36,602 nt of DNA from Flavobacteriaceae bacterium (lineage in GTDB: Bacteria; Bacteroidota; Bacteroidia; Flavobacteriales; Flavobacteriaceae), in assembly GCA_026988395.1 (NCBI GenBank), contig JALSLI010000167.1, forward strand, positions 1 to 36,602, written 5' to 3'. The position numbers and the translations under genes were made by a program. The notes below the pieces were generated by a model. It was not told the DNA's origin. It saw only the letters and a list, made by a program, of their open reading frames with translations, and searched no databases. Of this stretch, positions 10,075 to 18,895 are shown piece after piece (position 1 is the stretch's first letter; the number at the start of each line of letters is the position of its first letter).

Positions 10075-11124
10075 ATGAAAAAATTACGCAGACATTTAAA
10101 ACCAATTTCCCATTTATACGAAAAAATCGTAAAAATACGTAATAATCTATATGATAAAGAGATTTTAAAATCTACAAAATTTGATATTCCAACAATCGTA
10201 GTAGGCAATTTAAGTGTTGGCGGAACAGGCAAATCACCAATGATAGAATACCTTGTTAGACTATTAAAAAACGACTATCGAGTTGCCATTCTTAGTAGAG
10301 GTTACAAACGGAAAACAAAAGGTTTTCTGTTAGCAAATAAAAATACCAAAACATTTGAAATTGGTGACGAACCAATGCAATTCTACCAAAAATTTAAAAA
10401 TGAAAATGTTATCATAGCAGTAGATTCCAATCGCGTAAACGGAATAAAAGAACTACTAAAACTACAAAATAAACCACAAATAATTTTGTTAGATGATGCC
10501 TATCAACACCGAAAAGTACAAGGAGGTTTCAACATTCTACTCACGCCTTACAACGAGTTATATGTTGATGACACAATGTTACCTAGTGGAGATTTACGCG
10601 AAAATATTTCAGGAGCAAAACGTGCTCAAATTATTATTGTTACTAAATGTCCGGATTTTTTAAGTGAAGACGAGCAGTTTAAAATTACCAAAAAATTACA
10701 AGTAGAAATACACCAAACAGTTTTTTTTACTAAAATCGCTTACGCAGAAGAAGTTAAAGGTAAATCAAACAATCTACCAATAGAAAAACTACCAAAGTAT
10801 CACGTTTTATTAGTAACCGGAATAGCAAAAACAAAGCCATTAACCAATTTTTTAAAAACAAAACAAATCCCTTACAAACATTTATCTTTTAAAGACCATT
10901 ATAACTTTAAAGAAAAAGATTTAAGACAAATAAGGGACGAATTTCAAAAAATTAATGCCGAAAAAAAAATTATTTTAACCACAGAAAAAGATTATGTTCG
11001 TACATTTGCAAACAGTGATTTAGAAATTTATTATTTACCGATAAAAACCGAATTTCTAAATTTTGAAGATAGTTTTAATACAAAGATAAAGAGATATGTG
11101 GGAAAAAGTACAACAGACCGTTAA
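10075..11124 (+). CDS. lpxK: Tetraacyldisaccharide 4'-kinase
   Basis: VVGNLSVGGTGKSPMIEYLVRLL P-loop, AILSRGYKRKTKGF, GDEPMQFYQKF, DDAYQHRKVQGGFNILL. Confidence 0.96.
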   Translation: MKKLRRHLKPISHLYEKIVKIRNNLYDKEILKSTKFDIPTIVVGNLSVGGTGKSPMIEYLVRLLKNDYRVAILSRGYKRKTKGFLLANKNTKTFEIGDEPMQFYQKFKNENVIIAVDSNRVNGIKELLKLQNKPQIILLDDAYQHRKVQGGFNILLTPYNELYVDDTMLPSGDLRENISGAKRAQIIIVTKCPDFLSEDEQFKITKKLQVEIHQTVFFTKIAYAEEVKGKSNNLPIEKLPKYHVLLVTGIAKTKPLTNFLKTKQIPYKHLSFKDHYNFKEKDLRQIRDEFQKINAEKKIILTTEKDYVRTFANSDLEIYYLPIKTEFLNFEDSFNTKIKRYVGKSTTDR

Positions 11125-11908
11125 TTTTTTAAAAGAACAAGGATTTACAAATCCTGAATATGCCATTGTTTTGGGGTCCGGTTTAGGCAAATTAGTAGAT
11201 GTTATAGAAATAGAAAAAAGCATTCCATATAAAGAAATACCAAATTTTCCGGTTTCTACCGTTGCAGGACACAGTGGAAATTTAATCTACGGTACAATTG
11301 CCGGAAAAAAGGTCGTAGTACAACAAGGTAGATTTCATTATTACGAAGGCTGGGATATGAAACAAGTAACATTTCCTATTCGTGTTTTTAAATTTTTAGG
11401 AGTAGAAAAACTAATCGTATCCAATGCTTCCGGAGGTGTAAATGCCAATTTTAAAGTAGGTGATATCATGCTTATAAATGATCATATCAATATGATGCCT
11501 GAGCATCCGTTACACGGTCCAAATGACGAAAGATTCGGACCAAGATTTGTTGATATGCATGATGCTTATGATAAAAAAATGATTTCCATAATGGAAGATG
11601 TTGCCAAAGATGAAAACGTAAAAATTCACAAAGGAATCTATTTAGCACTCCAAGGACCGACTTTTGAAACTCCGGCAGAATACGGTATGGTTAGAAGAAT
11701 GGGTGCCGATTGTGTAGGTATGAGTACCGTACCGGAAGTTATCGTTGCCAAACATATGAGCATGACCTGTTTTGGTGTTTCAGTGATAACCGATTTAGGT
11801 TTAGAAGGTATTATAGAAGCTGTTTCACACGAAGAAGTACAAAAAGCCGCAAAATCCGCAGAAAAAACACTCAGTAAATTAATCGTGAAATTTTTAGGCA
11901 AATTATAA
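11096..11908 (+). CDS. Purine nucleoside phosphorylase
   Basis: IVLGSGLGKLVD, VAGHSGNLIYG, QGRFHYYEGWDM, NASGGVNANFKVGDIMLINDHIN, YLALQGPTFETPAEYGMVRRMGADCVGMSTVPEVIVA. Overlaps the end of lpxK by 29 nt. Confidence 0.95.
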   Translation: MWEKVQQTVNFLKEQGFTNPEYAIVLGSGLGKLVDVIEIEKSIPYKEIPNFPVSTVAGHSGNLIYGTIAGKKVVVQQGRFHYYEGWDMKQVTFPIRVFKFLGVEKLIVSNASGGVNANFKVGDIMLINDHINMMPEHPLHGPNDERFGPRFVDMHDAYDKKMISIMEDVAKDENVKIHKGIYLALQGPTFETPAEYGMVRRMGADCVGMSTVPEVIVAKHMSMTCFGVSVITDLGLEGIIEAVSHEEVQKAAKSAEKTLSKLIVKFLGKL

Positions 11909-11916
11909 TTATTTTA

Positions 11917-11924
11917 TATATTTG
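11917..11924 (+). promoter_or_regulatory. Candidate -7 box TATATTTG of the trp operon promoter
   Basis: TAnnTTTG match just after the PNP stop codon and 10 nt before the leader-peptide ATG. Confidence 0.5.
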
Positions 11925-11934
11925 CTCCATAGTT

Positions 11935-12000
11935 ATGCAAAAAAACACATTAAATACAAATTGGTGGTGGTTACAATCTAATCTAAAGATCGTAATCTAA
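11935..12000 (+). CDS. Trp leader peptide (MQKNTLNTNWWWLQSNLKIVI*), attenuation peptide
   Basis: Short ORF missed by the ORF track: atg caa aaa aac aca tta aat aca aat tgg tgg tgg tta caa tct aat cta aag atc gta atc taa. It has three consecutive Trp codons (11962-11970), lies directly upstream of trpE and is followed by a terminator hairpin. Confidence 0.88.
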   Translation: MQKNTLNTNWWWLQSNLKIVI

Positions 12001-12039
12001 ATACCTTTGTATTAAATTTAAACCAATAAAATACATCTA

Positions 12040-12071
12040 AAAAAGGCTTGTCGATTACGACAAGCCTTTTT
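12040..12071 (+). terminator. Intrinsic terminator/attenuator hairpin upstream of trpE
   Basis: Perfect 14-bp inverted repeat AAAAAGGCTTGTCG-ATTA-CGACAAGCCTTTTT, the 3' arm ending in a T-tract followed by CTTTTT, 17 nt before the trpE ATG. Confidence 0.9.
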
Positions 12072-12088
12072 CTTTTTATACCATTTAT

Positions 12089-13483
12089 ATGAAAACAATT
12101 AAAATAAAAATCAACAGCAAAAAAATTCTATCAGATACAACAACTCCGGTTGCACTGTATCTAAATCTTAGAGATAAATTTAGTAAAAGTATTCTTTTAG
12201 AAAGCTCGGATTACCATGCAAATGACAACAACTTCTCTTTTATATGCTTAGAACCAATAGTAAGTTTTACGGTAACAAACCAAAAGGTTTCGATTAAAGG
12301 ATTAGAATTGGACAAAACCTATAAAATTTCAAAAGAAAAACCGGTTATCAAAATTTTACAAGATTTAATCAATTCTTTTGAAATAGACAAAATCGGATTT
12401 GTAAACGGTTTTTTCGGATATACAAATTATGATGCTATAAAATATTTTGAAGATATTAAAATCAATTCCAATAAGGATATAAAAAATAAAACTCCGGAAA
12501 TGCATTATGCATTTTTTAAATACATCATACAAATTGACCATTTTAAAAATGAAATGACCATTCTTGAAAATAATACCAAAAATGAAAAATCAAAATTAGA
12601 ATCAATCGTACGATTAGTGCAAAATACCGCTTATCCCTCCTATCATTTTAAAAGAAACGGTAAGGAAAAATCTACAATTACCGACAATGAATTTAAAGAC
12701 TATGTTAAAAAAGGCAAAAAACATTGTCAATTAGGAGATGTGTTTCAAATTGTACTATCCAGACAATTTTCTCAAAAATTTAAAGGTGATGATTTTAATG
12801 TTTATCGTGCTTTACGAGCTGTAAATCCTTCGCCATACTTATTTTATTTCGACTTTGGAAATTTTAAACTTTTCGGGTCTTCGCCGGAAGCACAATTAAA
12901 AGCATCAAATGGTAATGCTATCATTAATCCTATTGCTGGAACTTTTAAACGTACAGGAAACGACTTGGATGATAAAATTGCTGCCGAAAAATTAGCCAAA
13001 GATCCAAAAGAAAATGCCGAACACACAATGTTAGTAGATTTAGCTAGAAATGATTTAAGCAGACACGGAAATAATGTACAAGTAAAAGTATATAAAGAAA
13101 CCCAATTTTACAGTCATGTTATTCATTTGGTTTCCGAAGTGGAAGCAACTCTTAAAAATCCTGACGATGCTTTACAAGTCTTTGCAGATACTTTCCCGGC
13201 AGGAACACTTTCGGGAGCTCCAAAATATCGTGCTATGCAACTTATAGAAAAATACGAAAAACAACAACGCGGATTTTACGGTGGAGCTATTGGCTATTTC
13301 GGATTTGACAAAAGCGTAAATCACGCAATTACTATCCGTAGTTTTTTAAGTAAAAACAATACGCTTTTCTTTCAAGCAGGAGCCGGAATTGTGGTTACAT
13401 CAAATGAAGAAAACGAATTACAAGAAGTAAACAATAAATTAGGTGCTTTAAAGAAAGCATTGCAAATAGCAGAAACCATATAA
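12089..13483 (+). CDS. trpE: Anthranilate synthase component I
   Basis: GDVFQIVLSRQFSQKF, NPSPYLFYFDFGNFKLFGSSPEAQLK, PIAGTFKRTG, FPAGTLSGAPKYRAMQLIEKYE, RGFYGGAIGYFGFD, GAGIVVTSNEENE. Confidence 0.97.
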   Translation: MKTIKIKINSKKILSDTTTPVALYLNLRDKFSKSILLESSDYHANDNNFSFICLEPIVSFTVTNQKVSIKGLELDKTYKISKEKPVIKILQDLINSFEIDKIGFVNGFFGYTNYDAIKYFEDIKINSNKDIKNKTPEMHYAFFKYIIQIDHFKNEMTILENNTKNEKSKLESIVRLVQNTAYPSYHFKRNGKEKSTITDNEFKDYVKKGKKHCQLGDVFQIVLSRQFSQKFKGDDFNVYRALRAVNPSPYLFYFDFGNFKLFGSSPEAQLKASNGNAIINPIAGTFKRTGNDLDDKIAAEKLAKDPKENAEHTMLVDLARNDLSRHGNNVQVKVYKETQFYSHVIHLVSEVEATLKNPDDALQVFADTFPAGTLSGAPKYRAMQLIEKYEKQQRGFYGGAIGYFGFDKSVNHAITIRSFLSKNNTLFFQAGAGIVVTSNEENELQEVNNKLGALKKALQIAETI

Positions 13484-13484
13484 T

Positions 13485-14063
13485 ATGAAAGAAAAAGTAT
13501 TAATACTCGATAATTACGACTCATTTACATACAATATAGCACATTATGTAGATGAAAATCCAAATTATAAAGCCATTGTTATAAGAAATGATGCCATTAC
13601 ATTAGAAGAAGTAAATAAATTTAACACCATAATTTTATCTCCGGGTCCCGGTCTTCCAAAAGATGCCGGAATTACGAATGCTCTTATAAAAAAATATGCT
13701 TCAACTAAAAAAATTCTTGGCGTCTGCCTTGGTATGCAAGCAATTGGTGAGGTGTTTGGTGGAAAATTAAAAAATATGGAAACCGTTTATCACGGAGTAG
13801 CTTCTCCAATAAAAATATCCGAAAAAAATACAATTATCTATAAAGGATTGCCAAACTCTTTTATGGTAGGAAGATATCACAGTTGGATTATCCATAAAAA
13901 ATCTTTTCCGGATATATTAAAAATTACAGCCCAAACCAAACAAGACGAAATTATGTCTATAAAACATAAAGAATATGCTGTTTTTGGCGTGCAATACCAT
14001 CCGGAATCTATCTTAACAGAATATGGAAAAGAAATCATTTCCAATTTTTTAAACCATAAATAA
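13485..14063 (+). CDS. trpG: Anthranilate synthase component II (glutamine amidotransferase)
   Basis: ILDNYDSFTYNIAHY, LSPGPGLPKDAG, LGVCLGMQAIGEVFGG, FGVQYHPESILTEYG. Confidence 0.97.
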   Translation: MKEKVLILDNYDSFTYNIAHYVDENPNYKAIVIRNDAITLEEVNKFNTIILSPGPGLPKDAGITNALIKKYASTKKILGVCLGMQAIGEVFGGKLKNMETVYHGVASPIKISEKNTIIYKGLPNSFMVGRYHSWIIHKKSFPDILKITAQTKQDEIMSIKHKEYAVFGVQYHPESILTEYGKEIISNFLNHK

Positions 14064-14253
14064 AATGAAACATTCATGATTAATTTTTAAACACACAGCG
14101 GAATGATTATAATATTGCAATAAATGAAAGGTGAAAGACACAGAATATAGAAAATAACATTTTTTAAAACACTAATTATAATACAAGTACAAAATATAAT
14201 TGTAAACAAGTGAAATCAAAAAAGATAAATATCCCTTCAAAGACAAACGAAAC

Positions 14254-14347
14254 TCCCCTCTTGAGAGGGGGCGGGGGTGTGTCTATTGAAAAAAAGAAAC
14301 GTTTCAATTAAAATATGAACACACCCCTAACCCCTCTCAAGAGGGGA
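14254..14347. repeat. REPIN/MITE-like nested inverted repeat inside the trp operon (trpG-trpD gap)
   Basis: 29-nt terminal arms TCCCCTCTTGAGAGGGGGCGGGGGTGTGT (14254-14282) and ACACACCCCTAACCCCTCTCAAGAGGGGA (14319-14347), 26/29 complementary. Each arm is itself a hairpin (CCCCTC/GAGGGG) and the interior holds the palindrome GAAACGTTTC. Confidence 0.85.
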
Positions 14348-14511
14348 ATAATGTACCAATTGAGGTAATTTTACTTTATTAATCTTGTATATAGATGCAT
14401 CATATATAAATCAGTACTTTTTTAAAACAAATGCGTTAAAATAAGAAAATGAAAAATAAGTGCAAATTTTATAAACCACTTATTATGAGTATAAAACAAA
14501 ATTATAAACAG

Positions 14512-15507
14512 ATGAAAAAAATATTAAACCAACTTTTTGAACAACAAAAATTATCGGAAAAAGATGCCTATTCTATTTTACTTAGAATTGGAAAAGGCGA
14601 ATTTAATCCGGCACAAATAGCGGCATTTTTAACCGTTTACTTAATGCGAAAAATATCGGTAAATGAACTAAAAGGATTTCAAAAAGCATTGTTAGACTTG
14701 TGTATTCCCATAGATTTATCCGATTTTAATACCATAGATTTATGTGGTACCGGCGGCGATGGAAAAAACACGTTTAACATATCAACGCTTTCTTCCTTTG
14801 TAGTTGGCGGTGCCGGTTATAAGGTTGCTAAACACGGCAACTACGGTGTTTCTTCCTCTTGCGGTTCTTCAAACGTATTAGAATATTTAGGCTATACTTT
14901 TACTAATGATAATGAAACGCTAAAAAGACAATTAGACACTGCTAATTTCTGTATGATGCACGCTCCACTTTTTCATCCTGCCATGAAAAATGTAGCTCCA
15001 ATTAGACGCGAACTAGGTGTGAAAACATTTTTTAATATGTTAGGTCCAATTGTAAATCCAAGTCTTCCAAAAAGCCAATTAACCGGTGTTTTTAATTTGG
15101 AAATCGCTCGAATTTACAATTATCTTCTGCAAGATTCTAATAAAAATTACACCATTTTACATAGCCTAGATGGTTATGATGAAATTTCGTTAACCGGTGA
15201 TTTTAAAGTAATTTCTTCCGTTAACGGAGAAGAATTATTAGCACCACATAATATTGGCTTTCAAAAAATTACAGCAAACTCTATCTATGGAGGTGAAACC
15301 ATAGCAGATGCTGCAAAAATATTTGTAAATATTTTACAAAATAAAGGAACAGAAGCTCAAAATAATGTGGTAATTGCAAATGCATCTTATGCCATTAAAA
15401 CCATAGATTCCGCTTTATCTTATGAAGATTGCAAGGAAATAGCAAAACGTTCAATCATTGAAGGAAAAGCATATAAAGCACTTAAAAAAGTAACCGAAAT
15501 AAAATAA
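14512..15507 (+). CDS. trpD: Anthranilate phosphoribosyltransferase
   Basis: LCGTGGDGKNTFNISTLSSFVVGGAGYKVAKHGNYGVSSSCGSSNVLEYLG. Start placed at MKKILNQLFEQQKLS (14512) rather than 14449 by family N-terminus. Confidence 0.96.
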   Translation: MKKILNQLFEQQKLSEKDAYSILLRIGKGEFNPAQIAAFLTVYLMRKISVNELKGFQKALLDLCIPIDLSDFNTIDLCGTGGDGKNTFNISTLSSFVVGGAGYKVAKHGNYGVSSSCGSSNVLEYLGYTFTNDNETLKRQLDTANFCMMHAPLFHPAMKNVAPIRRELGVKTFFNMLGPIVNPSLPKSQLTGVFNLEIARIYNYLLQDSNKNYTILHSLDGYDEISLTGDFKVISSVNGEELLAPHNIGFQKITANSIYGGETIADAAKIFVNILQNKGTEAQNNVVIANASYAIKTIDSALSYEDCKEIAKRSIIEGKAYKALKKVTEIK

Positions 15508-15509
15508 AA

Positions 15510-16283
15510 ATGACAATATTAGAACAAATAACAGCCTATAAACGCTCAGAAATAAACGAATTAAAAGAAAAAATACCTATTGAAGTTTTAAAAAATCAGG
15601 CTCTTTTTAATCGGAAAACATTTTCTTTAAAAAAGGCAATTAAAGAAAAAACAGGAATAATAGCCGAATTTAAACGAAAATCGCCTTCCAAAGGAATTAT
15701 TAACGATATTGCTAAAGTAAAAGATGTTGTTTTAGGCTATGAAAAATGTGGTGTTTCCGGAATTTCAATATTAACAGATTCTTATTTTTTTGGTGGTTCT
15801 AATGAAGATTTATTTCAAGCAAGAGCAAACGTTAACACACCTATATTACGAAAAGATTTTACCATTTCTACCTATCAAATCTACGAAGCAAAAGCAATTG
15901 GTGCAGATGCTATTTTACTCATTGCTTCCATTTTAACAAAGCAAGAAATTATTGACTTTACAGACCTAGCCCATCAACTGGATTTAGAAGTGTTATTAGA
16001 AATACACAACGAAAAAGAATTGGAAAAATATTACCAAAAGGTCGATTTAATAGGAATTAACAATCGGAACTTAAAAACCTTTAAAGTAGATTTTGAGCAT
16101 GCTGTAAATTTAAGTAAAAAACTACCAAAAGAAAGTATTAAAATTGCCGAAAGTGGTATAAAGACTGCCAAAGACATTCAGTTATTAAAATCAAAAGGCT
16201 TTAATGGATTTTTAATTGGTGAATCCTTTATGAAAACTAAAAATCCTGCTCTTGCTTGTTCTAAATTCACTAAAAAGTTATGA
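15510..16283 (+). CDS. trpC: Indole-3-glycerol phosphate synthase
   Basis: IIAEFKRKSPSKGIIN, ISILTDSYFFGGS, LRKDFTI, GADAILLIASIL, IGINNRNLKTFKVD, AESGIK, GFLIGESFM. Confidence 0.97.
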   Translation: MTILEQITAYKRSEINELKEKIPIEVLKNQALFNRKTFSLKKAIKEKTGIIAEFKRKSPSKGIINDIAKVKDVVLGYEKCGVSGISILTDSYFFGGSNEDLFQARANVNTPILRKDFTISTYQIYEAKAIGADAILLIASILTKQEIIDFTDLAHQLDLEVLLEIHNEKELEKYYQKVDLIGINNRNLKTFKVDFEHAVNLSKKLPKESIKIAESGIKTAKDIQLLKSKGFNGFLIGESFMKTKNPALACSKFTKKL

Positions 16284-16897
16284 ACTTAAAAATAAAAGTT
16301 TGCGGTATGCGAGAAACCGAAAACATAAAAGAATTAATTTTGTTAAAACCGGATTTCATCGGATTTATTTTTCATGAAAAATCCACAAGAAATATTACGG
16401 AAATTCCAAAAATAACAATTCCAAAAACCATTAAAAAAGTAGGTGTTTTTGTAGATAAACCGATGGATTATATTTTGGATAAAAATCATAAATTTCAATT
16501 GAATTTTGTGCAATTACACGGTAATGAATCACCTGAATTCTGCAAAAAATTACACCAAAAAAAAATCAATATCATAAAAGCATTTAATATAGACCAAACA
16601 TTTGATTTTAATACATTAGAAAATTACAAAACGTATTGCTCCTACTTTCTTTTTGATGCCAAAGGAAAGATGGCAGGCGGAAACGGCATTACCTTTAATT
16701 GGAATCTATTACACAAATACCAAAATAAAACACCTTTTTTATTAAGCGGAGGTATCGATGAAACGATGATAAATAAAATCAAAAATTTGAAACATCCACA
16801 ATTTAAAGGCATCGACATTAATAGTAAATTTGAAATAAAACCGGCTTTTAAAAACATTAACAAAATTAAAAAATTAATAACCGAAATAAAAAAATAA
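16280..16897 (+). CDS. trpF: Phosphoribosylanthranilate isomerase
   Basis: KVCGMRETENI, DFIGFIFHEKSTR, VGVFVDKP, VQLHGNESPEFC, FLLSGGIDE, GIDINSKFEIKPAFK. Confidence 0.95.
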   Translation: MNLKIKVCGMRETENIKELILLKPDFIGFIFHEKSTRNITEIPKITIPKTIKKVGVFVDKPMDYILDKNHKFQLNFVQLHGNESPEFCKKLHQKKINIIKAFNIDQTFDFNTLENYKTYCSYFLFDAKGKMAGGNGITFNWNLLHKYQNKTPFLLSGGIDETMINKIKNLKHPQFKGIDINSKFEIKPAFKNINKIKKLITEIKK

Positions 16898-16899
16898 AC

Positions 16900-18081
16900 A
16901 TGAATTACACAGTAGATAAAAACGGATTTTACGGCGGATTTGGCGGAGCCTTTGTGCCGGAAATGCTTTACCACAACGTAAAAGAACTTCAAGATAATTA
17001 TATAAAAATAATCGAATCACAAGTATTTCAAAAAGAATTTAAAGCTTTACTAAAAGATTATGTTGGCAGACCAACTCCTTTGTATTTTGCAAAACGCCTA
17101 TCCAAAAAATATCAAACGAATATTTTTTTAAAACGCGAAGATTTAAACCATACCGGAGCACATAAAATAAACAATACCATTGGTCAAATTCTCATAGCAA
17201 AACACATGGGTAAAAAACGAATTATTGCCGAAACCGGAGCTGGACAACACGGCGTTGCAACAGCTACAGTTTGTGCTTTAATGGGTTTGGAATGTATTGT
17301 ATATATGGGAGAAATTGATATTAACAGGCAAGCACCAAATGTTGCAAGAATGCAAATGTTGGGTGCCGAAGTCCGACCTGCAAAATCCGGCAGTAAAACG
17401 CTAAAAGATGCTACCAACGAAGCTATTTATGATTGGATTGCCAATCCGGAAAACACTTATTACCTTATTGGTTCTGTTGTAGGACCACATCCTTATCCGG
17501 ATATGGTAGCTCGTTTTCAGTCTATTATCAGCAAAGAAATGAAAACACAATTACAAGAAAAAACAGGTAGAGATTATCCTGATAAAATTATCGCTTGTGT
17601 TGGTGGCGGTTCTAACGCCGCAGGAGCATTTTACCATTATCTAAACAATAAAAAAGTAACACTTATTGCTGTGGAAGCTGATGGTTTAGGAGCCAAAACC
17701 AATAAAACAGCAGCAACCACACAAGTTGGCACAAAAGGCATCATACATGGTAGTTTAACGTATTTAATGCAAAATAAAGAAGGACAAATCACCGAACCTT
17801 ATTCCATTTCCGCAGGATTAGATTATCCTGGAATAGGACCTTTACACGCACATTTGTTTTTTTCAAAAAGAGCAACTTTTTTAGGAGCTACCGATAATGA
17901 AGCAGTTGAGGCTGCTTTTGAACTCACGCAATTAGAAGGCATAATTCCTGCTCTTGAATCTGCCCATGCATTGGCCGCTCTTAAAAAAATTGAGTTAAAT
18001 AAAAATGAAAATATAGTAATTAACCTTTCGGGAAGAGGTGATAAAGATTTGACAACTTATATTAAAATTCTAAAAAAATAA
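16900..18081 (+). CDS. trpB: Tryptophan synthase beta chain
   Basis: GFYGGFGGAFVPEML, GRPTPLYFAKRLS, LKREDLNHTGAHKINN, ETGAGQHGVATATVCAL, CVGGGSNAAGAFYHY, NLSGRGDKDLTTY. Confidence 0.98.
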   Translation: MNYTVDKNGFYGGFGGAFVPEMLYHNVKELQDNYIKIIESQVFQKEFKALLKDYVGRPTPLYFAKRLSKKYQTNIFLKREDLNHTGAHKINNTIGQILIAKHMGKKRIIAETGAGQHGVATATVCALMGLECIVYMGEIDINRQAPNVARMQMLGAEVRPAKSGSKTLKDATNEAIYDWIANPENTYYLIGSVVGPHPYPDMVARFQSIISKEMKTQLQEKTGRDYPDKIIACVGGGSNAAGAFYHYLNNKKVTLIAVEADGLGAKTNKTAATTQVGTKGIIHGSLTYLMQNKEGQITEPYSISAGLDYPGIGPLHAHLFFSKRATFLGATDNEAVEAAFELTQLEGIIPALESAHALAALKKIELNKNENIVINLSGRGDKDLTTYIKILKK

Positions 18082-18090
18082 ATTCTGAAA

Positions 18091-18852
18091 ATGAAAAATA
18101 CATTCAAAAAAAATAACATCCTAAATATTTATATAACAGCAGGATTTCCTAAATTAAATGACACTGTAGAGATTGTAAATGAATTGGCTAAGAACAATGT
18201 AGATATTATTGAAATAGGCATGCCTTTTTCAGATCCTTTAGCAGATGGACCAACCATACAGAACAGTAGTAAAAAAGCAATTGAAAACGGTATTACAATC
18301 ACTAAAATTTTTGAACAGATTAAAGAAATTAGAAAATCAACAGATATACCAATTTTATTAATGGGTTATTACAACCAATTGTTACAATACGGAACCGAAA
18401 AATTCTTTAACAAAGCAAAAGAAGTTGGCGTAAACGGCTTTATTATTCCGGATTTACCCTTAGATATTTACCAAAAAAAACTCCAAACATTAGTAAATAA
18501 TTTAGGATTAAATATGATTTTTCTTATCACGCCACAAACAACAAATGAACGAATTATGGCAATTGATAATACCACTTCCGGATTTATTTACGTTGTTTCT
18601 TCGTATAGCATTACGGGTGGCAGTAATGAAATAAGCAAAAAACAAATTAATTATTTTGAAAGAATTAAAAAGATGAATTTAAAAAATCCAACTTTAATAG
18701 GATTTGGTATTCACAATAAAAAAACTTTTGATACTGCTTGTAAATACACCAACGGAGCAATCATTGGCAGTGCCTTTATTAAAGAAATAGGAAAATCCGG
18801 CGATTATCAAAAAACCATTTCAAATTTTATTAAAAACATTCGAAAAGGGTAA
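18091..18852 (+). CDS. trpA: Tryptophan synthase alpha chain
   Basis: YITAGFPKLNDTVEIV, IEIGMPFSDPLADGPTIQNSS, LLMGYYNQLLQYG, GFIIPDLPLD, GFGIHNKKTFD, GAIIGSAFIKEI. Confidence 0.97.
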   Translation: MKNTFKKNNILNIYITAGFPKLNDTVEIVNELAKNNVDIIEIGMPFSDPLADGPTIQNSSKKAIENGITITKIFEQIKEIRKSTDIPILLMGYYNQLLQYGTEKFFNKAKEVGVNGFIIPDLPLDIYQKKLQTLVNNLGLNMIFLITPQTTNERIMAIDNTTSGFIYVVSSYSITGGSNEISKKQINYFERIKKMNLKNPTLIGFGIHNKKTFDTACKYTNGAIIGSAFIKEIGKSGDYQKTISNFIKNIRKG

Positions 18853-18895
18853 TTTTTCAATTAATTGATTATATTCGTCAAAAAAAAAAGAAATC

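Noticed and set aside
11638-11901. Minus-strand 87-aa ORF inside PNP
   Set aside because: Shadow ORF opposite conserved PNP motifs.
14254-14347. Repeat considered as a simple intrinsic terminator after trpG
   Set aside because: Arms are nested palindromes in both directions with no T-tract directly after the stem; better explained as a REPIN/MITE-like element, although a transcriptional effect remains possible.
16642-16992. Minus-strand 116-aa ORF spanning trpF/trpB
   Set aside because: Antisense to two conserved genes, hydrophobic low-complexity translation.
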